Assembly (NCBI GenBank): GCA_036873755.1
Contig: JAVTVY010019464.1
Coordinates: forward strand, 1-64,000
Reading direction: 5' to 3'
Source of the DNA: Hanleya hanleyi
Lineage: Eukaryota; Mollusca; Polyplacophora; Lepidopleurida; Hanleyidae
Length of the DNA stretch: 64,000 nucleotides
This document shows, in pieces, positions 11,685 through 23,344 of this stretch; position 1 is the first letter of the stretch; each line of letters opens with the position of its first letter. Position numbers and translations under genes: made by a program. The notes under the pieces were generated by a model. The model searched no databases. It saw nothing but the letters and a program-made list of their open reading frames with translations, and was not told the origin of the DNA.

Positions 11685-11830
11685 TTCATTTCCGATATCG
11701 AAAATTCGGTGACAATTTCCGATATGGGAAATTCTATTTCCGATATCGGAAATTGAATTCCCGACATGGGAAATTCTATATCCGATATCGAAAATTGTCA
11801 CTGAATTTCCGATATCGGAAATTCGGAATA
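11685..11830. repeat. Array of GATATC-centred palindromes
   Basis: About seven copies of a roughly 20-bp unit of the form AATTTCCGATATCGGAAATT, each close to self-complementary, with variants (GATATGGG, GACATGGG). A shorter relative is at 8400-8475. Such arrays can fold back on either strand. Confidence 0.85.
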
Positions 11831-11939
11831 AAGAGCAGTTTGGCTTGCCATACCAGACCACTACAAAAAATAGTCCGGATCCGTTTAGCCGTACAGGCAA
11901 CATCTGTCAGAGAAGTGAATTGTTTTTAATGAAACTTTG

Positions 11940-12540
11940 TGAGGAATAATCGAAGGCCAGTGGTAGTTGTTTGGAGCATGATATGTGTTCGGTTCAGCTA
12001 TGACCTTGGGCTTAACTCGAGGTCTAATAAGGTGTTGCTTAGAGATATAATTAGGTGTCTGTGCACCGCTTTCTTAAAGCGAAGAAAACGTCCACAAGTA
12101 TTACTAAAATTGTAGGAACGCGTATAATTCAAAATCGAGACGGGCAACCCCGCCATCAAGTTTGAGCTTAGACCAGTAAAAGATTTACATTGGCGGCACT
12201 GTTAACGTAATTGCATCTCGTCGATTCCCTAATCAAGTATAGACTTCCATATTTCGACAAGAAGTACTTTAGTTCGAGTGCTTCAACCTGACAAACTTCT
12301 TGACGGGGGTCGCCCATCCAGATTTTGAGTTTTGCACGCTTGTAGGCCTACAGATGACGTCATAATTTTGGCCCTTTTTCTGCTTTCAGAAAGCGGTGCA
12401 CAGGCATCCAAATATTCCCTCTTAGCAACACCTTATTAGGCCTTGAGTTAAAATCAAACTCACAACGAAACCAAACACATATCATACTCCAGTCACCTAC
12501 CACTGGCCTTCGATCATTCTTCGCAACAAAGACTGGAAAA
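11940..12540. repeat. Inverted repeat with about 135-bp arms
   Basis: The left arm 11940-12075 (GAGGAATAATCGAAGGCCAG, then GGTGTTGCTTAGAGATATAA, then CTGTGCACCGCTTTC) is matched by its reverse complement at about 12370-12535. The same arm sequence occurs singly at 33005-33160 and 62785-62895, adjoining the dispersed 3' module. The spacer (12076-12365) has no supported gene. Confidence 0.8.
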
Positions 12541-12589
12541 AAATATTGAAAACAATTCACTTCTTTGGCAGAGGTTACCTATTTTATTG

Positions 12590-12675
12590 TATTATTATTA
12601 TTTATTTATTTATTTAATTATTTGTTTTATTTTATTTAATTATTTTATTTATTTATTTATTTTTATTTTTTTCCA
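12590..12675. repeat. (ATTT)n-rich low-complexity tract
   Basis: Imperfect TTTA/ATTT tetranucleotides on the + strand. Confidence 0.9.
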
Positions 12676-12720
12676 CTGGTCTCATCCCGTTTGTCAGTTT
12701 GTAGCACGTTAATTAAATAC

Positions 12721-12866
12721 TTTTTGCCGAAACATAGCAGTCTAGAATTAATTATGAAATCGACGAGATACAATTACGTTAACATCGCCACCACTTTTTG
12801 CCGAAACATAGCAGTCTAGAATTAATTATGAAATCGACGAGATACAATTACGTTAACATCGCCACC
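12721..12866 (+). repeat. Tandem duplication of 73 bp
   Basis: The segment beginning TTTTTGCCGAAACATAGCAG and ending CATCGCCACCA is present twice back to back, essentially identical. Single copies of the same segment sit before the duplicated blocks at 25795 and 33265, so the tandem duplication is recent and local. Confidence 0.93.
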
Positions 12867-12886
12867 AATGTAAATCTGTTAATGAT

Positions 12887-13215
12887 CTAAGGCCTCAAAC
12901 GCTTGTGTCCGTTCGTTGAAGGCAAGGGGAGACTATTGGTATTGTGGCATGGCTTTCAACATGCCGTATTCCTACTAGCCCGGTATACTGTTCTAACATG
13001 CTGGAACACAATAACATCAGATGGGAAGAATGGTTCCATTTTAGAGCACACTTTATGAAAACTCTTCCAACCAACCCCGGTCTCCGCCAACGTAGATATC
13101 GCTGGTCCGGATTTCCACCACCTTTAGTTCGTAGTTTTGCACTGAATGGAAACGGATTTAGCGCGCGAAATCACGACCCACTTGTTGTGGCGAGATTTAT
13201 CCAGGTCATTTGATA
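12887..13215 (+). repeat. Duplicated 5' block, copy a, with a conserved open frame
   Basis: Homologous to 25885-26235 and 33337-33675. All three keep an open + frame encoding PPPLVRSFAL, NGFSAR and LVVARFI near the end (here 12944-13213, 89 aa). I do not recognise the peptide. Retention may only reflect recent duplication, and no splice signals tie it to the zinc-finger gene 650 bp downstream. The rest (13216-13730) is non-coding flank shared with the regions upstream of copies 3 and 4. Confidence 0.6.
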
Positions 13216-13782
13216 TTTCACCCGTGGTACGTTCAAGGCCATTACATTATGAACAGCTATATGTTTCGTTGTAAGTTTTACAATCTTGAAAAATGCAAAA
13301 CATTCAAATTTTCATCATTGCGATAATTAACTCCAGCAATCAAAGTTTTTAATGAGGAACTTGGACAACGTGGTTGACTGATCGAATGTTCTTTGGTGTA
13401 AAGCCTTTTGTGAAGAGAGAAACTAAAAATTCTCCTTACTATTTTTTTAAATATCGTTTGTATTTCAAGCGCAGAACCCGAATCGAGAGTTACTCATAGA
13501 TTTGGGAGTGAATGAAATTAATATGTCTTGTGGTTTCGTTTGGTTATTTTGAGTTGCATTCGTTTTCATTCGTTGGGCCGTGACCGTGAGAGGACATGCA
13601 AGCCACACTATGTCCACAGGAATGTTAGAAACTGGGATTGCAGTATAACCGAGAAAAACCATAACCGGTACACAGTGTAAATGTAATTTGTTTGACTAAG
13701 CTTACCTGTATTTGTCTTCTTTAATCATCAGCATGCTGGCTACCCTGGACAAAGTCGTAATAAACAGGCCACTTTTTAGGAT

Positions 13783-13795
13783 GTATAATTTATAC
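13783..13795 (+). promoter_or_regulatory. Candidate TATA-like element upstream of copy 2
   Basis: GTATAATTTATAC lies about 70 bp before the first in-frame ATG. It is preserved upstream of copy 3 (29749-29761) and nearly so upstream of copy 4 (37051-37063, GTATCATTTATAC). Position and conservation are the only support. Confidence 0.35.
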
Positions 13796-13865
13796 TCAGG
13801 AATACGAGTTAGTACAACTACTGCATTGTGATCAATCCGAACCCCTCCCGCCCAACCGAGTCACA

Positions 13866-16270
13866 ATGGAACATTCACTGCTTTGTAATCAATCTGAACA
13901 CCAGATCGAGTTTGAAAATGATCCACCACTTGACGGACACCGTCACATGGGCTCCTTGGTGAATGCGATGTCGTTTAAACAGGAAACTGATCCTCGTGAC
14001 TCGAGTGACTGCTTGGATAAGACTGGAATCACTCGAGAATTTACAGAATACCCTATGAGTCGAGAAATCAAGCAAGAACGGCCTGACTGGGAATATCTCT
14101 CCACCACCCCGTGCATCAACCCGGAAAATGGTCAAATACCAACCATTCCATTCGACTCCTTACCCGAGCAGGAGGAAATATCAGCCGAACCAATCAAGCT
14201 AGAACCCAACACGTCGGATGATGCTCCTTGTAAACTTGTATACAAGAACGAGGGGATCAAAGTAAGTAAAAACTCGCTGAAAATTTATGACATTCATGAA
14301 AATTCATAATTTATCTTGGTTCACTATGACAATGCCGTAATATTTCAAGCCTAGCGCAATCATTGTGCTAGCGCAATCATCAGCTAGTAATCTGTGTCTT
14401 CATAATCAGCTGTTGCGATGAAACGTTATCCGTTCTGTTTGAGATGGAGTTTGCCCTGTCCGTTCGTTCTAAGTACTTGGGTCTCGAACCCGATGAACCG
14501 TGGACCAGTTCAATATAGTTCACAAAGGAACTATAATAATACTGTGATATACTGCTTTAAGTGATCTGTTGAATTTCATACAAGTTCAAGTTGAAATCTT
14601 GTACATTATATATGTTAACATGAAGTATAACTCAGAAGTTTGTCTATTTCTATAATAATACTTTTAATAAACCCAAGATGAAGGCCACGGAAGGTCATAG
14701 ATCTCCGTGGGTAGACGTTGTGCTGCACTTATCAAAGGTCATCAAGTGTGTGTAAAAGTTATTTATTCATCTGTCGATTATCAGAAGAGTGGCATGCAAT
14801 GGCCGTTATGGTTGATTTAAAGATTAGTGTGTAATATACCGATATTCACTTCATTTCAGCAGGAAGATCTACACTTTGATCTGTGTCAGTCAGACAATCA
14901 GGGTCCAGTCGAAGCCCCGTTTCCAGTAGTATTATATCAACATCGGGCAACTTCGAAGTTGACCGTGGAAAAAGAAAAGATGGAATGTGATAAATTGGAT
15001 GGACCAATGAATGACCAAAAAATAGTTTCCGCTGTACCGAATATACATGTAGTGAGCTCACATGAGCACACAGCTAACCAAATTTCGACCAGCGACAAAC
15101 CATACAGATGTATTGTATGTGATTATCAATGTGGACAATTATCGGACTTTATAACACATTCCAGAAAGCATGCTGGTGTGTCTTCTGAATATCATCTCCA
15201 TTATCACGAATTCCTTTACAAGCCTCGTCACATAGGCGAGAAGCCATACAAATGTCCACAGTGATTATAGTGCAGCTATCAAGAGTAATCTGTCCAAACA
15301 CACGAGAAGTCACAACAGCGAGAAGCCACACAAATGTTCACAATGTGATTACAGTGCAGCTTTCAGGAGTAATCTGTCCCAACACATGAGAACGCACACT
15401 GGGGAGAGGCCATACAAATGTTCACAGTGTGATTACAGTGCAACAGTAAAGAGTCGTCTATCCAAACACATGAGAACACACACCGGGGAAAGGCCATACA
15501 AATGTTCATGGTGTGACTACAGTGCAGCTGTAAAGGGTACGCTGTCCAAACACATGAGAACACACAACGGCGAAAAGTCATACAAATGTTCCCAGTGTGA
15601 TTACAGTGCAGCTGTAAAGCGTCATCTATCCAAACACATGAGAACACACACCGGGGGAAAGCCATACAAATGTTCATGGTGTGATTACTGTACAGCTGTA
15701 AAGAGTACTTTGTCCCGACACATGAAAACTCACACTGGGGAGAAGCTATACAAATGTTCCCAGTGTGATTACCGTGCAACTTTCCAGAGTAATCTGTCCC
15801 AACACATGGGAACACACAACGGCGAGAAGCCACACAAATGTTCACAATGTGATTACAGTGCAGCTTTCAGGAGTAATCTGTCCCAACACATGAGAACGCA
15901 CACTGGGGAGAGGCCATACAAATGTTCACAGTGTGATTACAGTGCAAAATTAAAGGGTCCTCTATCCAAACACATGAGAACACACACCGAGGAAAGGCCA
16001 TACAAATGTTCACAGTGTGATTACAGTGCAACTGTGAAGAGTAATCTATCCAAACACATGAGAACACACACCGGGGAAAGGCCATACAAATGTTCACAGT
16101 GTGATTACAGTGCAAGATTAACGAGTCAAATATCCAAACACATGACAACACACACCGGGGAAAGGCCATACAAATGTTCAGAGTGTGATTACAGTGCAAA
16201 ATTAAAGAGTCATCTGTCCCAACACATGAGAACACACAACGGCGAAAAGCCATACAAATGTTTCCGGTGA
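13866..16270 (+). pseudogene. C2H2 zinc-finger gene, copy 2, frameshifted in the second finger
   Basis: Exon 1 is 13866-14261 (132 codons, donor GTAAGT) and exon 2 starts at 14860 after TTTCAG. ATG 13866 is the first Met after an in-frame stop near 13755. The N-terminus has one partial 19-aa unit and then the acidic region with FKQE, IKQE and IKLE; the third SUMO-type site is lost (INPE). The linker and first atypical finger (YRCIVCDYQC) are intact. The next finger reads CPQ-stop at 15262-15264. Relative to copy 3 (CACAGTGTGATTATAG) two bases are missing. In the shifted frame, from 15263, the array continues open through one damaged and eleven complete fingers to the TGA at 16270. As it stands the product would be about 267 aa with a single finger. 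Either the gene is recently inactivated, or a sequencing or assembly error hides a functional gene with 13 fingers. Confidence 0.75.
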
Positions 16271-16960
16271 AAGGTTTCCCATCCATTGTCCCCCCCATTG
16301 ATTTCTATTCCCTTTGTGGGGGAATCTTTTACATATAATTTACTACTCTGTGGTCCAGCCTTGTGATCTTTGTGTATTGGTTAACTTGTTTAATTGCAGC
16401 TCAACTAATGATGGTGATATTTCTGTCAGGCTGGAAATGGAGAGTTATTATTCCAAGAGAACCTATTCACTTATATCAATCAGCTAATAGTGCTTTTTCG
16501 TACCATATCATACGGAATTGAATTGAGAAATATCACCTCTGTGGTAACTTAGTGTGAAAATCTGGTAAGGGCTGATGGTTCGTGCTTTCCTAATGAGAAA
16601 TTTTCAATCAGTTGACAGGCCCCATGAATGGTGATGTTTTCTTCGGCAATAATCTGACAAGAGCAAACCGAAGCCCTGAAGACAAGACACCCACATGTTG
16701 ACACTGTGATTACCGGTCTGTTCATCAAAGTAAGCTTGACACTGATAAAAAATCTCACAAGAAAGCTGATTAAGGATTGATGACAACCATTGATTTGTGA
16801 TCTATTTTGTTGTTAGATATTTTATCTTTAAACAGAGATCAATGTTGTTCGTCACTATTTAGCTAAAATATTGCTGAACAGGGCGTTAAAGTTAATTTCT
16901 CCCGCGCTCTCATCAGAGACCAAAATATGGACTGAGCTTTTGACTTGCTATTTTTTTTCT
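16271..16960 (+). other. 3' flank shared with copy 3
   Basis: From TTTCCGGTGA onward this matches 31704-32460, including CTTTGTGGGGGAATCTTTTA and CCTTGTGATCTTTGTGTATT. It differs from the 3' flanks of copies 1 and 4. It is non-coding, with a weak finger-like remnant near 16680-16760. Confidence 0.7.
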
Positions 16961-17500
16961 GCAATAGCTACTAAGAAGACCGAGAAATTTATTTGGTGAG
17001 AAATAATGTCTGCTCAGATTCTTCGTGACCGAAAAATGCTTTACTTTGGAAAAATATTGTCTAAGACTAACTTTTCGGATTACACCATTGACAGCGTCAT
17101 TTCAAAATTACTAATGATGCTTTGCTGCTGAGAGTTTAATGCGAATAGGATAAAGCTGGCTTTTATAGGGTCATGTTATGAAACTTCAGCTCTCAATTTT
17201 CCTTAATTCAGGAGCTTTAGTGGTCGCTTCCCTTCCACACTAAGACCAGATAGATTCCCGTCGTTTCGCAAACATGACAGAAGCCTGACAATTACAGGGT
17301 TGATTGCACCAGTATGCACATTATTTATTAATCACGTCTTTTTAAACACCCATGACAGTATCACGCACGTGCACTAAGTTTGAAGAAATTACACCAACCG
17401 AAACGCGTTGGCGTAGTGATGTTCCATCTGCTCATGGATCAGTCTGTCTCGGCACCGGACCAGTCTTCAGCCAACCTCTGCCAGAGAACTGAATTGTTCT
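16960..17500. repeat. Dispersed 3'-flank module, copy b
   Basis: Same order of markers as 6880-7260: TTTATTTGGTGAGAAATA, TTATGAAACTTCAGCTCTC and CGCGTTGGCGTAGTGATG. No conserved ORF. Confidence 0.8.
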
Positions 17501-18330
17501 TACAAAAAAAATTACCCGTCTGTTGCACATGAGGAATAATTGAGAAATTCTGATTTCATAAGCAAAACCGAGTAAGATGTAATAGTGATATTCTCCATTA
17601 AAGTATGATATACAAGCCATATCATTGAAAGTACACCGGAAATGGAAAATTTCCCAGGTCTCCAGTCTCCAAAATGGCTGAGTGCCATACAGTTCGAGAA
17701 GAGAGTGACTAAGAACAAACAAATTATTCATACTGTTACATGTGACATATGAAGATTTTATTTTGTGATTTATAATATTATGCTCATCGAATAAACCAAA
17801 GTTCATGATATGTTAGTTACATGGGCATCGGTATGTAAAGATATAGTTGGTTAGATGTTCCTTGGGGTTATCTCCCCTGATCATGTCATGTTTAAATTAT
17901 CCTGGAGTTATCTCCCTCAACCATCACACATTGGAGGTATATGCAGTCCTATCCAGCACAATCAACACAACCTGAAATCCTTGGACGATTGAATGGGATA
18001 GGTAGAATTCTACTTCAGAGGTATATTTGACTACATGTACTTCAAACAGTACAGTTGTAACTTTCCAGCTTACATATGACCAGAATTATGAAACAGGTTG
18101 AACCTTACTTTGAATGCAATTCGTATATCTTTAGTTATTACAGTACTTAACATCCAAAATGCATTAAGATTCGGAATATACATGTACAATATACATTACA
18201 GTAGATTAGTTAAATGTTAGCCACCCTGAATTCAGATATACTTTGGGTTGGGTGAGTGGGACTATTACGTCTTACTCGGTTTTGCTTATGAAATAAGAAT
18301 TTCATTGCACACACTTCGTGTGCTTACAAA
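17500..18330. other. No gene recognised
   Basis: AT-rich sequence with scattered short ORFs. Part of it (17560-17580) repeats a fragment of the following 18330-18505 block, which is itself homologous to 7280-7455. Confidence 0.5.
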
Positions 18331-18504
18331 ACTCTCAATTTCATATCGCAAAAACTCGTAAGATGTAATAGTGATATGTTCGAAGTCAACATTTTGGAAG
18401 TTGCTGTAATCTTTATCTTAGACCAAATGTGGCCTAAAATCTGTGGCTACTTGGCATCTTTTAACCAGTAGCCCTGGGCTATATTGCTAGATCCGTTCTA
18501 TTTT

Positions 18505-20515
18505 TTATGTCTCCCTCAACTATGTTGGGGGGAGACATCTAGTGTTTGTGCTGTCTGTCTGTCTGGATGTCTGTCCGTCCCCTTGCCTTGTCTGCAAGAT
18601 ATCTTAAGAACTACTGAACGGAATTTCACCAAACTTGGATGGAAGCTTCATTGGGATAGCCCCCTCATTTGATTAGGTTTTGGTGTGTGTGCATGCGTTC
18701 ATCTGTGTCCGGTGTCCGTCCGTCCGTCCATCTACTTTGTTTTTGATGTGTGCGTGCATTCATTCGTGTCCGGTGTCCGTCCGTCCGTTCATCGACATGT
18801 ACATGCCTTGTCTGCAAGATATCTTGAGAACTACTGGACGGAATTCCACCAAACTTCATTGGGATAGCCCCCTCATTTGATGAGGTTTTGGCGTATGGGT
18901 GCATGCATTCATCCGTGTCCGTCCGTCCGTTCATCTACTTGTACATGTATATACAGGCCTTGTCTGCAACATATTTGGAGAACTACTTGACGGAAGTTCA
19001 ACAAACTTGGATGGAACCTTTATTGGGATAGCCCTCTCATCTGATTAGGTTTTGGTTTATGTGTGCGTTCGTCCATGTTCGGTGTCCGTCCGTCTGTCCA
19101 TGTACTTGTACATGTATATGTATATACAGGCCCTTTCTGCAAGATATCTGAAGAACCACTGGACAGAATTTCACTAAACTTGGATGGAAGGTTAATTGGG
19201 ATAGCCCCCTCATTTGATTAGGTTTGGGTGTGTGTGTGTGCATTTATCCATGTCCATCGTCCGTCCGTCCATCTTAACTGTTCATGTATATACAGACTTA
19301 TCTGCAAGGTATCTGGAGAACTACTCGACGGAATTTCACCAAAATCGGATGGTAGCTTTTCATTGGGATAGCCCCTCGTCTGATTAGGTTTTGGTGTGTG
19401 TGCAAGCGTTCGTTCGTGTCCATCCGTCCGTCCATCTACTTGTACATGTATATACACGCCTTGTCTGTAAGATATCTGGAGAACTACCCCACGGAATTTC
19501 GCCAAACTTGGGTGGAAGCTTCATTGCAATGGGCTCATCTGATTAGGTTTTGGTATGCATGCATGCGTTCGTCTGGGTATGTTGTCTGTCTGCCTGTCGA
19601 TCTACTTATACATGTATAGACAGGCCTTGTCTGTAAGATATCTGTAGAACTACTGGACGGAATTTTCCCGAACTTGGATGGAAGCTTCATCGTGATGGCC
19701 TCTGGTGAACTTCACCAGACTTGGATGGAATCTTTATTGGAATGGCTTCCGCATTTATTATGTTTTGGTGTGCGCGCATGTTTGGTGTTCATCCTTCTTT
19801 GTACTTGTACATGTATAGACAAGCCTTGTCTGTAAAATATCTGAAGAACTACTGGATGGAATTTCCCCGAACTTGGATGGCAGCTTTATCGTGATGGCCT
19901 CCTCATCTGATTAGGTTTTGGTTTGTTTGCGTACATCCATCTGTTTTTGATGTCCAGATTTGTTACATGTATGTACAGGACTACTCTTGTCTACAAGATA
20001 TGTGGAAAACTACTGGATGAAATTTCACCAAATTTGGATGGAAGCTTCACTGAAATGGCCTTATGATCTAATTAGGTTTTGGTGTGAGCTAGTGCTGCGT
20101 GGGTCCATGCAAAATGTGCTTATCTGTCTGTCCAATTTTTGTTTACTGCATATCTTGGAAACTACTGAAGGCAGATGCATAAACTTCTATACGGTACAGC
20201 ATGTATACTATAGGCGTGGCTCTTGTATGTTTTGCATCTTTCCTATAATGTGACCAGTTTCGAGATAGTTGATGCTTCACAATTACATGTATTTCACATT
20301 GGTTGAACAAGGTAGATGTCGGCAATCCACTCATTGCTATATAAATCCCGACTTCTCACTGGGTTACTGCAACAATGGAAATCGCCTCTTTGTAATTAAT
20401 ATTTTTAGATGTGCAGCTTTGTTTAGGATATTTATTGCTACATTCATTTTATAGCACTTTCCCTTAAATTATGTGCTCACTCAAGGCAAGGTGGGAGGTT
20501 GAAGGAGACGTATGT
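18505..20515. repeat. 2-kb degenerate tandem array bounded by GTCTCC/GGAGAC ends
   Basis: The left end ATGTCTCCCTCAACTATGTT is followed by GGGGGGAGACAT, a hairpin. The right end GTTGAAGGAGACGTATG at about 20500 is an inverted match. Between them are about nine degenerate units of 150-220 bp with TCTGCAAGATATCT, GAACTACTGGACGGAATTTC, TTGGATGGAAGCTTCA, GATTAGGTTTTGGTGTG and CGTCCGTCCGTC tracts. The array interrupts sequence homologous to 7280-7465 right after CCGTTCTATTTTT, so it is an insertion. The short ORFs inside are period artefacts. Confidence 0.85.
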
Positions 20516-21480
20516 TTTTGCTTTAAAAAAAACCCAGCCAGCATAGGCTTCGTGCCGGAGCGGCAACTCAAGGGTCAAAGCGGAACCTCTAGTTTATTTT
20601 ATTTTTTATTATTCGTTTATTTTTTGTACTGAACATTCTTTTTATAATCAAGGCACAGCATGGGCTGCTGGGCGAGTGGTGTTTGACACGAACCTCCAAT
20701 ATTGCTTGAACAATTTATATTCATTGTTGTCTACGTGATGTACCGGTAACATCAGAGTAGTTTATCGGTGACAGTTCTCAGTTATCTTGTAAAACACCGA
20801 GATTAGATCCTCGTCAAGGTTCAAAGCCCCGGTCCGACCTCCTTGTGAGGTATGCTTAAGATATGCCAGGTCTTGCATGAATCTGTGACTATCAGGGATC
20901 TCAATATGTAGCAGCAGAAGAACTGGCGGACATGGCAAGAGCTTCGATACTTATTTCAATATGCTGCAACAGAAAAATTAACTGGCTGGCAAAGGCGCCC
21001 CAGTACTTAAAGCTGACATGATCTTATTTAATGCACGAATGGTAGCGAAAAAAAAATATTCACGGATTTAGTTCCAGTTGAATAATACCCAGCGGAAATA
21101 ATCCGAGTGCCGAGTTCACGTCGCTATTCTGCCAACTTCTCAGCCGAGTACATTTGCCTTCACCGCATATAGTGAGGTGGCTTAGTGAAATTATATTTAC
21201 CTAAGTGACAAAAGCATGATTTTTTCACCAGAGGATCCCCTAGGGTCACTCACTTGAAAAATCTGTGGCTGCAAAAAAAATTCACAAGTGTGACGTCACA
21301 GTGACGTCTTTTTGACGTTTATACTTTAAATGTAGGCTAAAATACAGAATATCGCCAAAGTAAGGTTCTTGAAATAAACCACCACGATTTTTCTAACTGT
21401 AACAAGCTGTGTAATCAGCAGATGTAATTATGAGTTCAAAATATATCTTTTTTTCAGACTATATGGTGAAAAAGAGGAAA
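20516..21480. other. No gene recognised
   Basis: There is no supported ORF. A GTGTGACGTCACAGTGACGT palindrome-like motif at 21288-21307 recurs at 24216-24234. Confidence 0.5.
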
Positions 21481-21499
21481 CGAGTAGTACAGAAAGCAG

Positions 21500-21900
21500 C
21501 AATTTTGAGGGTGCGTGGGGTGTGTTTGAGGGACCATCCGTGGTCCGAATGCGTAGTGTTAGGTGTCAAAGTGAAGCTCTGGTGATGTAAACCACGACTT
21601 GAGGGATGTCCATGTCATATGTGACGTCATTGCTGACGTCAGCAGTAGTAGTACCCAAAGTGGGCATTTTGGGTGGTGCGAAGGAAGGTGTTTGAGATAG
21701 AGATGGACCATCCATGGTTCGAATGTATCGTGCGAGATGACAAAGTGAAGCTCTCGTGGTGTAGACTACGACTTGAGGGATGTCCTTGTCATCTGTGATG
21801 TCATTGTTGACGTCATTAGTAGGTGTAGTACCCAAAGTGGGTCTAATGGGGGTGCGAAGGAAAGTGTTTGGGGTAGAGATAGGCTATCCCTGGACCGAAT
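21500..21900 (+). repeat. About 160-bp tandem repeat, two and a half units
   Basis: Units share GGACCATCCGTGGTCCGAAT, GTGAAGCTCTGGTGATGTA, CACGACTTGAGGGATGTCC and GTACCCAAAGTGGG, starting near 21525, 21700 and 21880. A diverged fragment is at 23345-23425. TGACGTCA palindromes lie within each unit. Confidence 0.85.
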
Positions 21901-22059
21901 GCGTCGTGTGAGGTCTTGGAGCAACGACCGCCAATGCCAAGCTTAACGCTTCAACGCCCTGGTGAAATAGCTCAGAAGCTCTGATTTTCTAGATATTTTA
22001 TGGAATTGTCACTAATTCATCAAAATGCAGTGACGCTCGTCAGCGCCCGTTGTTACGGC

Positions 22060-22145
22060 TTAACGCCCTATCCGTATGCCTTAACGCCCGTCTCAACGCC
22101 TTAACACCCGTCTCAACGCCTTAACGCCTTATCCTAACGACCTAA
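22060..22145 (+). repeat. Short degenerate repeat of CGCCTTAACGCCCGTCT type
   Basis: Successive 12-20-bp units around AACGCC, about five in a row. More scattered AACGCC words occur at 21950 and 22945-22990. Confidence 0.7.
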
Positions 22146-22295
22146 CGTGCATATATCAGTCAATCGGCAGGCTGGGGAAGTAACCAATCAGTGCAGCCAT
22201 AAGGGCATTCACGGCGTACACATCGTGACATGTAAAAGCATGTAACAAAATGTAGCACTATATATGACTCTTTATGTTCATCATAATCAACGTTG

Positions 22296-22367
22296 GTCAG
22301 GATGGCCGAGTGGTCTAAGAGGCCAGTCTACTTATTTGGGACGTGGGTTCGAATCCCACTTCTGACA
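22296..22367 (+). tRNA. tRNA-like sequence, degenerate (Leu/Ser-type)
   Basis: Acceptor arms GTCAGGA and TTCTGAC pair over seven bases. The D-arm GCCGAGTGGTCTAAG and T-arm GTGGGTTCGAATCCCAC are intact, giving good internal A and B boxes. The anticodon stem pairs poorly (CCAGT against TTTGG) and the long variable arm expected of leucine tRNAs is missing, so this is probably a pseudogene or a tRNA-derived fragment. Its upstream sequence resembles that of the next tRNA, 165 bp away, which suggests a local duplication. Confidence 0.5.
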
Positions 22368-22460
22368 CACACCTGTTTCGTTATTCTTCGCCATTTTGCA
22401 AAACCATTGTACAAATATAGCACAATATATGAATCATTATGACCACGATCACCAGCTTTG

Positions 22461-22577
22461 GTCAGGATGGCCGAGTGGTCTAAGGTACCAGTCTCAAGAT
22501 CTATGAAATTGTCTTCCCCGGGGTATGGGTATACTGGTCTGCAGATGCGGGCGTGGGTTCGAATCCCACTCCTGACT
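22461..22577 (+). tRNA. tRNA-Leu (anticodon CAA) with an intron
   Basis: Acceptor arms GTCAGGA and TCCTGAC are perfectly complementary. A D-arm, a CCAGT/ACTGG anticodon stem, a loop with CAA at 22495-22497, a variable arm and a T-arm GTGGGTTCGAATCCCAC follow. About 33 nt between position 37 and the 3' half of the loop (22499-22531) fit the intron usual in eukaryotic tRNA-Leu(CAA). The discriminator base is T where A is expected and there is no clear T-run terminator, so function is uncertain. Confidence 0.6.
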
Positions 22578-22579
22578 CG

Positions 22580-23340
22580 CACCATTTACTGGTCACACGG
22601 AGTCATAGAAAGGAGAATGTTGTTGAGATAGTGTAGTCTCTCAATCTCGGGTAAATAAAAGTCAACGAAATTAACCCAGTTTAGTGTTACAGAAATCAGA
22701 AACTATCAGGGTTAATTTTTCGGGGAATTTTCTGGAAAATTATTTATAGATCACTTGGGAGTAGTAGAGAAAGGGGAGGTTCGGGGGTGCAAACAAGCGC
22801 GTTTGGAGAGGTGGCCATGTTCACTCTAGCTACCTGTTAGAGTTACCTCAGCGTATCCCGAAGTGACGTCACAGAGGTCATATGCAAATTTTAGGTCAAC
22901 TTGGGGTCGCGGTGGACCAACGCCTCTATACCTATGTTAATGATTTAACGCTTTATCTTAACGCCATAACTCCCTAGCAAAACGCCCTGACGCCATGATG
23001 TAGAAAGATGAGAGAACAACAAGAATGACAGGTCAATCATGTTATTAGTCCGTCCAGTACATCATACCCACGCTGGGGGAGCCGCGTTGGGTATGTTTAA
23101 AATTCAAGTAGGCTCTTATCCAATTAGAAATCGTCATTTGAGAAAGTTTAATCTTCAGTCATAATCGCTTTTGGCCTAAGCGTCGTCAGGCAGGCAAGGA
23201 TACTGTAACGGCAGCATGTCCTGAAACACTTGTTTGCACATTTGGAGCGTAGAAAGTAGGGTGGTCATTCTTGAGGTGCACAGGGATATATTTGAGAGAT
23301 TGAGGTTCTATATCTCATCCAAAGATGAAGGGTAGGGTGT
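22580..23340. other. No gene recognised
   Basis: Only short ORFs. Isolated AACGCC words and a GTGACGTCACAGAGGTCA motif near 22865 are the only structure seen. Confidence 0.5.
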
Positions 23341-23344
23341 CATC

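Noticed and set aside
22328..22585. Minus-strand 85-codon ORF with two SGIRTHA words
   Set aside because: The repeated peptide comes from translating the two tRNA T-arm regions.
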